In this document: positions 8,053-16,670 of the stretch, one piece after another
Position numbering within the stretch: the stretch's first letter is position 1
Layout of the letters: the number at the start of each line of letters is the position of its first letter
Assembly (NCBI RefSeq): GCF_019904175.1
Contig: NZ_CP061913.1
Location: 1,240,001 to 1,304,000 of the forward strand
Direction of reading: 5' to 3'
DNA: 64,000 nt
Source: Dactylosporangium vinaceum
Lineage (GTDB): Bacteria; Actinomycetota; Actinomycetes; Mycobacteriales; Micromonosporaceae
Made by a program: the position numbers and the translations under genes
Notes under the pieces: model-generated
What the model was told of the DNA's origin: nothing
The model's input: the letters and a program-made list of their open reading frames with translations, nothing else
Database searches by the model: none

Positions 8053-9396
8053 TCAGACGGCCACCGGCAGGCGCAGGGGGTTGAGCCGCGCCTCGCCCAG
8101 GGCCTCCCGGCGGGCCGGGTCGGTCACGCCCAGGCCGGGTGACGGGGCCATGCACAGCACGCCGAGCTTGCCGAGGTGGCCGTTGTTCTGCACGAGGCGG
8201 GCCGCCTCCGGGGCCTCGTCGAGCGTGTAAGTCTCAGAGATCGTCGGGTGCAGCCGGCCCAGCTCGACCAGGCGCATGCACTCGGAGAGCTCCTGGAGGT
8301 TGGCGGCGTGACTGCCGACGATCCGCTTCAGCTTCATCCACAGATAGCGGTTGTCGTACCGGTGGTCGTAGCCGGTGCTGGAGCCGCACGTGACGACCGT
8401 GCCGCCGCGGCGGGCCACGTACAGCGAGATCGGGAACGTCGCCTTGCCCACGTAGTCGAAGACGATGTGCGGGTCCTCGCCGAACCGGGCCCGGATCGCG
8501 GCGCCCAGCCGGCGGCCGCTGTCGATCGCCGCCGCCGGATCGTCGCCGGCGTGCGGGGACAGGCCGATCTCGTCGCGCTGGAGGACCAGGTCGCAGCCGA
8601 GCTCGCGCAGGGCCCGGGCCTTCGCCGCGGAGCCGACGACGCCGACCGCGATCCCGCCGCCGTTGCGGACCAGCTGGACCGCGTAGGAGCCGAGGCCGCC
8701 GGTGGCGCCCCAGATCAGCACGATGTCGCCCTGCTTGAAGCGGGCGCCGCGGTCGCTGACCAGCATCCGGTACGCGGTCCCCGCACACAGCGGGATCGAG
8801 GCCGACTCCTCCCAGGTCAGGTGGGCCGGCTTGCGTACCAGCTGCGAGGCCCGGACGACCGCGTAGTGGGCCAGGCCCCCGAAGTTCGTCTCGAAGCCCC
8901 ACACCCGCTGCTCGGCACCCAGCATGCCGTCGGCGTGCGTGGCCGGCTCCTGGTCGTCGGCGTAGACGCAGCTGACGACCACGTGGTCGCCGGTCTTCCA
9001 CCGGCGCACGCCGTCGCCGACGCGCACGATGACGCCCGCGCCGTCGGAGCCGAGCACGTGGTACGGCAGGTCGTGCCGGGCCTCCCAACGCCCCTGGCGG
9101 GCGAAGCGGCGCAGGAACCCGAACGTCGGGACCGGCTGGAACAGCGCCGACCAGATGGTGTTGTAGTTGATGGAGCTGGCCATCACCGCCACCAGCACCT
9201 CGTCCGGCGCCAGCTCGGGCATGGCGACCCGGCCCAGCCGCAGGGACGAGCGCACGTCGGGCGCCGCGACCCCGCGGAACATGTCCTGGTCGGCGGCGTC
9301 GAGGTACAGCGCCGGGTAGTCGCGCGGCACCGGCGCGGTGGCCAGTACCTCGGGCGACGCGTTGTTCAGCACCGCCTCGGTGAGTGCATCCAGCAC
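8053..9396 (-). CDS. ccr: Crotonyl-CoA carboxylase/reductase
   Basis: This 447-residue NADPH-dependent enzyme reductively carboxylates crotonyl-CoA (or longer enoyl-CoAs) to ethylmalonyl-CoA-type extender units. The cofactor motif is WGATGGLGSY (229-238). The residues known to hold CO2 in this family are all visible: Asn79 in NYNT, Phe168-Glu169 in GFETN, and His363 in GSHAAN. The GTG at 9396 is used because GGGAG lies seven bases before it; a longer frame to 9510 lacks support. It is the last gene of a five-gene leftward operon headed by the AbyU-like gene, ten bases after the small gene upstream. Its presence fits the module at 57-63 kb, whose acyltransferase carries the ethylmalonyl-type TAGH motif. 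Atypical extender units made from longer enoyl-CoAs are possible. Confidence 0.96.
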   Translation of the reverse strand: MLDALTEAVLNNASPEVLATAPVPRDYPALYLDAADQDMFRGVAAPDVRSSLRLGRVAMPELAPDEVLVAVMASSINYNTIWSALFQPVPTFGFLRRFARQGRWEARHDLPYHVLGSDGAGVIVRVGDGVRRWKTGDHVVVSCVYADDQEPATHADGMLGAEQRVWGFETNFGGLAHYAVVRASQLVRKPAHLTWEESASIPLCAGTAYRMLVSDRGARFKQGDIVLIWGATGGLGSYAVQLVRNGGGIAVGVVGSAAKARALRELGCDLVLQRDEIGLSPHAGDDPAAAIDSGRRLGAAIRARFGEDPHIVFDYVGKATFPISLYVARRGGTVVTCGSSTGYDHRYDNRYLWMKLKRIVGSHAANLQELSECMRLVELGRLHPTISETYTLDEAPEAARLVQNNGHLGKLGVLCMAPSPGLGVTDPARREALGEARLNPLRLPVAV

Positions 9397-9406
9397 GACG
9401 ATCTCC

Positions 9407-9619
9407 CTACTCGGCGACCTTGGTCCGCATGGTCCAGCGATAGACGGCCGGCCCGGCACTGACCGGCCCCGGCAACATCGCCGGTGCGCGCTCGAAGTGC
9501 TCGTGCCCACCGTAGTGGTTCACCTTGATCTTGTCGGTTCCGTCGGTGACGAACTGGTTGCGCAGCTCGGTGGGCAGGTCGGCCGGGCCGCCCTCGAGCA
9601 CCGCTTGGATCTCCAACAC
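9407..9619 (-). CDS. Small DUF5988-like protein of unknown function
   Basis: This protein of about 70 residues contains LEGGPADLP near the N-terminus and ends YRWTMRTKVAE. It resembles, from memory, the DUF5988 family of small proteins found near actinobacterial polyketide genes; function unknown. The GTG at 9619 is chosen because GGAGG lies five bases before it and because this gives the short N-terminus expected. A TTG at 9631 is the alternative. It sits between the 99-residue gene and ccr in the AbyU-like operon with gaps of 18 and 10 bases, so it is co-transcribed. There is no signal peptide or membrane segment. It could be a small accessory or scaffold protein of the pathway (speculative). 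Confidence 0.65.
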   Translation of the reverse strand: MLEIQAVLEGGPADLPTELRNQFVTDGTDKIKVNHYGGHEHFERAPAMLPGPVSAGPAVYRWTMRTKVAE

Positions 9620-9637
9620 GAGCGCCTCCAAAGTGGG

Positions 9638-9933
9638 TCAAGCACAGCGGGCGCCGCCGAAGGAGCGGCTGCCGAAGGTCCCCATGTGCAGCTCGCCCGC
9701 CATCCGGTCACCCGAGACGGTCGCGCGGCCGGTGCAGCGCAGGACGTCCTCGCGCGGCAGGTGCGAGGTCCAGGTGAGGCTGTCGCCGTCGATGCGACCG
9801 TCCTCCACCGCGACCACGCCCTCGGTGATGGTCAGGGTGCCGGTGAACGTCGCCCCGGCGGAGCTGAGCGACAGCATCCACTCCAGATCGCCCCGGGGCG
9901 TGTGGGCGAGCAGCCGCCACCGGCCGTCGATGG

Positions 9934-9937
<4 letters not shown>
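9638..9937 (-). CDS. Small beta-rich protein of unknown function
   Basis: This 99-residue protein starts MTIDGRWRLLAHTPRGD and consists of alternating polar/hydrophobic strands and turns (VEDGRIDGDSLTW, ATVSGDRMAGELHMG). This suggests a compact beta-barrel or lipocalin-like fold, but no residues identify an enzyme. The ATG at 9937 follows GGGAGG with a 6-base spacer and overlaps the upstream gene's stop (ATGA). A longer frame to 10243 runs through the upstream gene and is rejected. Given its place beside the AbyU-like beta-barrel cyclase candidate, a ligand-binding or second cyclase-type role is worth testing, but it is unproven. Confidence 0.7.
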
Positions 9938-10796
<859 letters not shown>

Positions 10797-10810
10797 CTAC
10801 CTTTCATAGC

Positions 10811-11000
10811 GAGCCCAGGTTTGATATTGATCTGGGTTGACGCGGGCGAGGCAGGTATGGCTTTCATGCTGGCTGCCGTCGATGGTTCAGGACGCATGGC
10901 CGCCTGCCTCGTCTGCTCTTGCTGACTGCTGATTGGGCTCTGCGATCCATCGCTGTGTAGGGCGTTGACGGCGGCAAGAGCGCGCGGTGACAGGCCATGG
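10811..11000 (+). ncRNA. Candidate IS110 bridge RNA region
   Basis: The noncoding left end of the element holds two foldable pieces. A hairpin CCCAG/CTGGG spans 10814-10836, and a perfect 9-base inverted repeat CGAGGCAGG (10847-10855) / CCTGCCTCG (10903-10911) encloses a 47-base loop. IS110-group elements are known to encode a bridge RNA from this position that pairs with donor and target DNA to guide recombination. The loops here are the places to look for such guides. Structure and strand are inferred from position, not shown. Confidence 0.35.
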
Positions 11001-11014
11001 GAGAAGGGAGTCAG

Positions 11015-12217
11015 ATGGCTGTCGCGGTCGGAGTCGATGTGGCCAAGGAACTGCACTGGGCCGCCATCGTGCACACCGAGACCGGGAAACTGCTGGCCAG
11101 CTGCAAGGTAGCCAACGAACCGGCGGCGATCCATGAGTTGATCGACCAGATCCACGCGGCCGAGGGCGATCACGGCCCGGCGACGGTCGCGATCGACGTA
11201 CTCGGCGGGATCGCCGGGCTGTTGCAGGTCATGCTCAGCGACGCCGGCTTGGACCTGGTCCACGTATCCGGGCTGGCAGTCAACCGGGCCCGGCGGGCCA
11301 CCCGCGGTGGCGAGCACAAGTCGGATCCGCGCGATGCCAAGGTGATCGCCGATCAGATCCGGCTGCGCCGCGAGGAACTGCGCCCGGTCACCACCGACAC
11401 CGACGCCGATGCCGAACTGCGGCTGCTGGCCGGACGCCGCCGGGAGCTCGTGGTCGATCAGACCCGCCGCATCGCACGGCTGCGGGACCTGCTCGCCTCG
11501 ATCCATCCCGGCCTCGAACGCGTGCTCGACCCGACCAACAAAGCCGATGCCGCACTGCTGGCCCGCTATGTCACCCCGGCCGAAATCCGCCGCGCCGGCC
11601 GCAACCGGATCATCACCTACCTGCGCACCACCGGCCGGCACAACACCGCCGTCATCACGGCCTTGGCCGACAAAGCCCTGACCGCCGCAACCGGGCAGCA
11701 CCTCACGGTGCCCGGCGAGGCAGTCGCTGCCGACATCGTGCGTGACCTCGCCCGCGAGGTGCTCGCCGGCCGCGACAAACTCGCCGCGATCGACGCCCGG
11801 CTCGCCGAGGCGCTCACCCGCCACCCTGACGCGGCCCTCGTCCAGTCCCTGCCCGGGATGGGGGCCACCCTGACCGCCGAGTTCCTCGCCGTGGCAGGCG
11901 GCATCAGCCGATTCGCCAGCGGCAACCAGCTCGCCTCCGCAGCCGGACTCGCCCCCGTGCTGCAACAATCCGGCAAGATGCACTACCTGCGCCGCGCCAA
12001 CGCCGGCGACAAAACCCTCAAACGCATCTTCTACCAATCGGCGTTCTGCGCCCTGCAACGAGACCCGGCCAGCCGCGCCTTCTACGACCGCAAACGAGCC
12101 GAAGGAAAGCGGCACCACCAAGCCCTCATCGCCCTGGCCCGCCGACGCATCAACGTCCTGCACGCCATCCTGCGCACCCGGCAGCCCTACCAAGCAAACT
12201 TTGCTCTCGCCTCTTGA
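11015..12217 (+). CDS. IS110-family transposase (DEDD recombinase)
   Basis: This 400-residue recombinase has the N-terminal RuvC-like DEDD domain: Asp8 in VGVDVAK, an Asp in the AIDVLGG strand near residue 60, and Asp104/Asp107 in KSDPRDAK. The C-terminal Transposase_20 domain contains LPGMGATLTAEFLA and the catalytic Ser308 in QLASAAGLAP. The ATG at 11015 follows AAGGGAG with a 4-base spacer; an in-frame ATG at 10997 is less well placed. The full-length frame without stops suggests an active enzyme. It reads opposite to both flanking biosynthetic genes, and its stop lies one base before the end of the glycosyltransferase frame. Confidence 0.95.
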   Translation: MAVAVGVDVAKELHWAAIVHTETGKLLASCKVANEPAAIHELIDQIHAAEGDHGPATVAIDVLGGIAGLLQVMLSDAGLDLVHVSGLAVNRARRATRGGEHKSDPRDAKVIADQIRLRREELRPVTTDTDADAELRLLAGRRRELVVDQTRRIARLRDLLASIHPGLERVLDPTNKADAALLARYVTPAEIRRAGRNRIITYLRTTGRHNTAVITALADKALTAATGQHLTVPGEAVAADIVRDLAREVLAGRDKLAAIDARLAEALTRHPDAALVQSLPGMGATLTAEFLAVAGGISRFASGNQLASAAGLAPVLQQSGKMHYLRRANAGDKTLKRIFYQSAFCALQRDPASRAFYDRKRAEGKRHHQALIALARRRINVLHAILRTRQPYQANFALAS

Positions 12218-12218
12218 C

Positions 12219-13376
12219 TCAGACATTAGGCTGCGTTCCCTCCTTCGGGGCAGTACACATGCCGCGTATCTGCCGTGAAACTGCGGCCGGCCCGGGCAGT
12301 GCGCGCACCCGGGCGGCGAGATCGGCGGCCCGGCGGGCGCTGCGCGGGTCGGCGAGCATCCGCGCGGCGGCCTCGCCGATGGTGGCCGCAGTGGCGGCCG
12401 GGCCGGTGAAGGTGACCGCGCAGCCGTGCCGGTCCAGGCACTCGGCGGTGGTGAACTGGTCGGTGGACTGCGGCACGATCAGCTGCGGCACGCCGGACAC
12501 GGCCGCGGTCATCGACGTGCCCGACCCGCCGTGGTGCACCACCAGGTCGCACTCGGGCAGCGTGAGGTTCAGCGGCGCCCACCCGGTGTGCACGACCTCC
12601 GGCGGCAGCGGCGCGAACTCGCGGACCAGCTCGGCGTCGAGGCCGACGACCAGCTCCACGCCGAGGCCGGCCAGCTCGTCGAGGAGCTTGCGGAAGAACT
12701 CGGCGGTGGTCGTCGAGCCGTGCCGGACCAGCAGGCTGCCGAACGTGACGAGGGCCCGGCGCCGCCCGGGGGCCCGCGGCGGGAGCGCGGTGCGGACCGA
12801 GTCGCCGTTGTACGGCACGTAGCGCATCGCCATCCCGCGCGGAGGCGTCGCATCGGGCCAGAGGGCCGGCGGCGACGGGTGCAGCCGGGCGATAGGGGGT
12901 GCTAGGGGGGTCCCGGTGCGCTCCCGCACCAGGGCGTCGGCGGCCGCCGTGAACTGCGGCGGGGCGGGCAGGCCCCAGCTGTGCTCCAGCCACGGCAGGC
13001 CCCGCTCGGCGGCGACGATCCGCCCCGCCGTCTCCGCGGGCTCACTGACGATCAGATCCGGTGTGTACTGCGAGACGAGCGCCCGCAGCGCGGGAAGCGA
13101 GCGCAGCGCCAGATCGGCCCACCCGCGCCCGCTCAGCGCGAAGCCGGACTCGAGCGGCGCCGCGGCGTCGTCGACGACGCTCACCCGCGCGTAGTCGCGC
13201 AGCGTGGCGTCGCCGATGACCGCGACCGGCAGGCCGGTGCGGCTGACCCGATCGGTGAACCCGGGCGCGGGGGTGGTCACGAGGACCTCGTCGCCGGCGC
13301 AGCGCATCGCCCAGGCGAGCGGCACCATCGGGAACAGGTGACCCACCTGCGGCACCGAGGTGAACAACACACGCAT
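12219..13376 (-). CDS. GT-B glycosyltransferase, macrolide (EryCIII/DesVII) type, C-terminus possibly altered
   Basis: This 385-residue protein is a two-domain GT-B enzyme of the family that moves deoxysugars onto polyketides. The N-terminus MRVLFTSVPQVGHLFPMVPLA is typical of the acceptor domain, and HHGGSGTSMTAAVSGVPQ (from about residue 280) is the nucleotide-sugar signature with its His. The ATG at 13376 has GGAAGG nine bases before it. The expected partner is the tetronate aglycone, for example a C9 hydroxyl from module E (inference); no NDP-sugar genes are in this window. The last 15-20 residues (after LPGPAAV) do not look like the usual family ending. They run straight into the IS110 element, so a short C-terminal replacement by the insertion is likely. 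Whether it remains active is unknown. Confidence 0.88.
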   Translation of the reverse strand: MRVLFTSVPQVGHLFPMVPLAWAMRCAGDEVLVTTPAPGFTDRVSRTGLPVAVIGDATLRDYARVSVVDDAAAPLESGFALSGRGWADLALRSLPALRALVSQYTPDLIVSEPAETAGRIVAAERGLPWLEHSWGLPAPPQFTAAADALVRERTGTPLAPPIARLHPSPPALWPDATPPRGMAMRYVPYNGDSVRTALPPRAPGRRRALVTFGSLLVRHGSTTTAEFFRKLLDELAGLGVELVVGLDAELVREFAPLPPEVVHTGWAPLNLTLPECDLVVHHGGSGTSMTAAVSGVPQLIVPQSTDQFTTAECLDRHGCAVTFTGPAATAATIGEAAARMLADPRSARRAADLAARVRALPGPAAVSRQIRGMCTAPKEGTQPNV

Positions 13377-13546
13377 GGCCGTCAGCCTTCCGTCGCTGTG
13401 GGTGCCGCGCTTGCGAACCACCCGAAACCAGACCATGCCGAGATCACCTAAGCGCCCGCTAAACCATCGCTGGGGGCAGCCGGCGCGGAAGCAGGGCTTT
13501 AGCCGACCACCGCACGATGCGCTCACCGACAAGGGAAAGGCTCGAA
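13377..13546. promoter_or_regulatory. Divergent promoter region, glycosyltransferase / tetronate cassette
   Basis: This 170-base noncoding gap separates the divergent glycosyltransferase and the first tetronate gene. It should hold promoters for both. AAGGGAAAGG at 13531-13540 is the ribosome site of the rightward gene. I see no confident -35/-10 pair or operator repeat. Confidence 0.45.
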
Positions 13547-14581
13547 GTGGACGCTGCTGACATCCACATCCGCGCGGTCGCGACCGCCCTGCCCGGCCCC
13601 GGGATCGACAACGCCACCCTCGCCAAGCGCTTCGGTATGCCGGCCGCCTTCGAACAGTGGATCGACGTGTTCGTCGGGACCCGGATCCGGCACTTCGCCG
13701 TGGACCTCGACACCGGCGAGGTGCGCAGCTCCCTGGCCGACCTGGCCGCCGAGGCGGGCGCCCGCGCGCTGGCCGCGGCCGGGCTCGAACCGTCCGATGT
13801 GGACCTCATCGTGATGGCCACCTCCTCACCCGACGCGCTGATGCCCGCCACGGTCAACGTGGTCGCCGACCGGCTCGGGATCGACCGGATCTCGACGTAC
13901 CAGCTGCAGTCCGGCTGCACGGGCGCCGTCCAGGCCCTCGACGTCGCCGCGCAGCTGCTGCGCGGCGGCCGGCACTCGGTGGCCCTGGTCATCGGCGGCG
14001 ACACGTGCGCGAAGCACCTCGACGTGACGGTCGACGGCGCGGCGCTGCCGCCGGCCGAGCAGATCAACGGCGTGCTGTTCGGCGACGGCGCCGGCGCCGC
14101 GGTCCTCACCACCCGGCCCTCACCCGGTGCGCCGGTGCTGCGCCACGCGTTCGTCGAGCTCGCCGGGCTCGGGCGCGCGCCCGGGCAGATCGTCAACTGG
14201 ACCGGCCGGGCCGCCCGCGACACCGGCGAGCCGATCGTCAGCGAGGACTACAAGGCGATCGAGGAGTCGGTGCCGGTGCTGGCCGCCGAGGCCCTCGACC
14301 GGCTGCTCGACGAGCTGGACTGGAAGGAGACGGAGGTCGACTACCTCCTGCCGCCGCAGCTGTCGGGCCGGATGACCGAGAAGATCACCGCGCGTCTCGA
14401 CGCGCCGCACGCGCGCGAGGTGTCATGCGTCGCCGACATCGGCAACACCGGCAACGCGCTGCCGTTCTTCCAGCTGGAGCTGGCCCTGCCCCGGATGGCG
14501 GCGGGCGACCGCGCGGCCGGCGTGGCGATCGAGTCCAGCAAGTGGATCAAGGCGGCGTACGCGGTGGAGCGACAGCTATGA
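13547..14581 (+). CDS. KAS III-like tetronate-forming synthase (AbyA1 type)
   Basis: This 344-residue thiolase-fold protein is the first gene of the tetronate cassette. Homologues of this type (AbyA1, RkD, ChlM-like) join the glyceryl-ACP unit to the PKS beta-ketoacyl chain, making the C-C and C-O bonds of the tetronate ring. The nucleophile Cys124 sits in QLQSGCTGAVQAL, and IGNTGNALPFF carries the conserved Asn. The usual HQAN motif reads PPQLSGRM here, so His and the Asn of that motif are absent, which suggests chemistry other than plain fatty-acid initiation. The GTG at 13547 is chosen for AAAGG six bases before it; the ATG at 13517 lacks a site. The stop overlaps the next ATG (ATGA). Confidence 0.93.
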   Translation: MDAADIHIRAVATALPGPGIDNATLAKRFGMPAAFEQWIDVFVGTRIRHFAVDLDTGEVRSSLADLAAEAGARALAAAGLEPSDVDLIVMATSSPDALMPATVNVVADRLGIDRISTYQLQSGCTGAVQALDVAAQLLRGGRHSVALVIGGDTCAKHLDVTVDGAALPPAEQINGVLFGDGAGAAVLTTRPSPGAPVLRHAFVELAGLGRAPGQIVNWTGRAARDTGEPIVSEDYKAIEESVPVLAAEALDRLLDELDWKETEVDYLLPPQLSGRMTEKITARLDAPHAREVSCVADIGNTGNALPFFQLELALPRMAAGDRAAGVAIESSKWIKAAYAVERQL

Positions 14582-16446
14582 CGAGCGTCCTGGAGCTGCA
14601 CCGGGCCGGGGAGCTCGCGGCCCGCTACCCGGAGGTCCGCGCGCTGCTGGCCGAGCCCGGCGCCGAGCCGGCCATCGCGGGCCGGCTGCTGAGCCGCCTC
14701 GACGCCGACGAGGTGCACCGGCGCCACCCCGAGTATCCGGTCGTGTCGGTGGCGATCACCGGGCACGGCACCGTCGCCCAGGTCGTCGCGCCGCTCACCG
14801 CGCAGCTGGCCCGGCACGGCCTGCTGGCCCGCTGCACCGTCGCCGACTTCGACTCCTACGTGCGCGACCTGGGCGCGCCGGACAGCGACCTCTACGCCGC
14901 CGGGGCCGACCTGGTCCTGTGCCTGCTCGACGCCAACGTCGTCCTCGACGAGCTGCCGGTGCCGTGGGCCCCCGCGGACGCGTCAGGCGTCCTCGCCGCG
15001 AAGCTGGCGCTCCTGCGCGGCCTGGCCGCCACCTTCCAGCACACCGGGGCGGGCACGCTCGTCCTCAACACGCTGCCGCTGCCGCACCGCGCGGTCGCGC
15101 AGCTGATCGATCACCGCTCCCGCGCCCGGTTCTGTGCGGCGTGGCACGAGTACAACGCCGGCGTCCTGCGCCTGGCCGAGGACTTCCCGGCGCTGGTGGT
15201 CATCGACCTGGCGCCGCTGATCGCCGAGGGCATCGCCGCCGAGGACCCGCGCATGAGCTGCTACGCCGGCGCGCACCTCTCGGCCGAGCTGCTGGCCCGC
15301 TACGCCCGCGAGGCCGGGCACCTGGCCCGCAACCTGACCGGGCGGACCAGCAAGGTGCTCGCCCTCGACCTGGACGGCACCGTCTGGGGCGGCATCCTCG
15401 CCGAGGACGGCCCCGACGGGCTGGAGATCTCCGAGGGGCACACCGGGTCGGCGTTCGCGGCGTTCCAGCGGGTGGCCAAGCAGCTCGCCGCCCAGGGCAT
15501 CCTGGTGGCCGCGGTGAGCAAGAACGACGCCGACGCCGTGCGGGCGGTCTTCCGCCACCGCGCCGACCTCACCCTGGCCGAGGACGACTTCGTGCGGGTC
15601 GTGGCCAACTGGCGGCCCAAGCACGAGAACCTCACCGAGCTCGCCGCCGCGCTCAACGTCGGCGTCGAGAGCATCGTGTTCGTCGACGACAGCACGTACG
15701 AATGCGGCCTGGTCCGTCACGAGCTTCCCGGCGTGGCCGTCGTGCCCGTCACCGACGAGCCGGCGCTGCACGTCGAGGCGCTGCTGCGCGACGGCTGGTT
15801 CACGACCCGGGACCTGACCGCCGAGGACACCGCGCGGGTCACCCGCTACCGTGAGGAGCTGGTCCGGCAGGACTTCATGGACTCGTTCGACTCCATGGAG
15901 GCATACCAGGCCCAGCTCGGCGTCGTCGTGCGGATCGAGCCCGCAACCCCGGCCGACGTGCCGCGGGTGTCGCAGCTGACCCTGCGCACCAACCAGTTCA
16001 ACCTGACCGTCGAGCGGCTCCAGCCGCCGGCGGTCCAGGCGCTGCTCGAGGACCCGGCGCACCGGGTCCTGACGATCCGCAGCGCCGACCGCTTCGGCGA
16101 CAACGGGCTCGTCGGCGCGCTGCTGACCCACACCGACGGCGACGTCGTCACCATCGACAACTTCCTGCTCAGCTGCCGCGTGTTCGGCCGCGGCATCGAG
16201 GCCGCCGCGCTGTCGGCGGTCCTGCTCGACGCGCGACGCCGCGGCTGCACCGCCGTCGTGGCCGCCCACCGGGCCGGGGCCAAGAACAGCAAGGTCCTGC
16301 AGCTGTACCCCCGGCACGGATTCGTCCGCGCGGAGCCCGGCGAGGCCGGGGCCGGGGTCACGTGGTTTCGCCACGACCTGCGCGACATCGCCGATCCGCC
16401 GAAACACATCGACCTGGCCGACGGTACCGAAGGGGGACGGCCGTGA
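14578..16446 (+). CDS. FkbH-like glyceryl-ACP synthase (AbyA2 type)
   Basis: This 622-residue FkbH-family protein dephosphorylates 1,3-bisphosphoglycerate and loads the glyceryl group onto a dedicated ACP as a thioester. It has an N-terminal SGNH-like region (to about 255) and the HAD-type phosphatase motif DLDGTVWGG with Asp264 and Asp266. SKND and VFVDDST follow as later HAD motifs, and a GNAT-like acyltransferase domain occupies the C-terminal part (about 455-600). The length fits the tetronate subgroup. The ATG at 14578 overlaps the previous stop and its own stop overlaps the GTG of the ACP, so the five cassette genes are translationally coupled. Its substrate comes from glycolysis, tying the pathway to primary carbon flow. 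Confidence 0.95.
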   Translation: MTSVLELHRAGELAARYPEVRALLAEPGAEPAIAGRLLSRLDADEVHRRHPEYPVVSVAITGHGTVAQVVAPLTAQLARHGLLARCTVADFDSYVRDLGAPDSDLYAAGADLVLCLLDANVVLDELPVPWAPADASGVLAAKLALLRGLAATFQHTGAGTLVLNTLPLPHRAVAQLIDHRSRARFCAAWHEYNAGVLRLAEDFPALVVIDLAPLIAEGIAAEDPRMSCYAGAHLSAELLARYAREAGHLARNLTGRTSKVLALDLDGTVWGGILAEDGPDGLEISEGHTGSAFAAFQRVAKQLAAQGILVAAVSKNDADAVRAVFRHRADLTLAEDDFVRVVANWRPKHENLTELAAALNVGVESIVFVDDSTYECGLVRHELPGVAVVPVTDEPALHVEALLRDGWFTTRDLTAEDTARVTRYREELVRQDFMDSFDSMEAYQAQLGVVVRIEPATPADVPRVSQLTLRTNQFNLTVERLQPPAVQALLEDPAHRVLTIRSADRFGDNGLVGALLTHTDGDVVTIDNFLLSCRVFGRGIEAAALSAVLLDARRRGCTAVVAAHRAGAKNSKVLQLYPRHGFVRAEPGEAGAGVTWFRHDLRDIADPPKHIDLADGTEGGRP

Positions 16447-16670
16447 ACACCATCGAGGACTTCCGGAGCCTGCTCAACGACGAGCTGGGCCTGACCATCA
16501 CCGCGGACGATGTCCGGGCCCGCCTCGACGAGGTGTCCGGCTGGGATTCCGTGTACCTCCTGTCGCTGCTCACGCTCCTGGAGCGGCGCACCGGCCGGGT
16601 CCTGCCGCTGCGCGACGTGCTCAGCGCCGGCAGCCTGCACGACATCTACCTCATTGCGGCCGGCACGTGA
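16443..16670 (+). CDS. Discrete ACP for the glyceryl unit (AbyA3 type)
   Basis: This 75-residue acyl carrier protein has Ser36 in SGWDSVYLL for the phosphopantetheine arm. It starts at a GTG overlapping the FkbH-like stop (GTGA) and ends in a GTGA overlap with the acyltransferase. In tetronate pathways this ACP carries the glyceryl thioester from the FkbH-like enzyme to the KAS III-like synthase. The WDS context is normal for such stand-alone carriers. An upstream extension to 16362 lies inside the previous gene and is rejected. Confidence 0.93.
   Translation: MNTIEDFRSLLNDELGLTITADDVRARLDEVSGWDSVYLLSLLTLLERRTGRVLPLRDVLSAGSLHDIYLIAAGT

Larger units (their letters stand above)
10797..12250 (+). 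mobile_element. IS110-family insertion sequence (ends approximate)
   Basis: One IS110-type recombinase gene with a noncoding left flank of about 200 bases lies between two leftward biosynthetic genes. IS110 elements usually lack clear terminal inverted repeats and leave no reliable target duplication, and I find neither here, so both ends are estimates. The left end must lie right of the AbyU-like gene's ribosome site (about 10800). The right end may extend some tens of bases past the transposase stop, into the glycosyltransferase reading frame. The recombinase and its flank look intact, so the element may be recent and mobile. Confidence 0.7.

Noticed and set aside
13657..16446. Extended FkbH-like frame from 13657
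   Set aside because: The first 307 codons are a shadow of the KAS III-like gene; the ATG at 14578 in an ATGA overlap is the real start.
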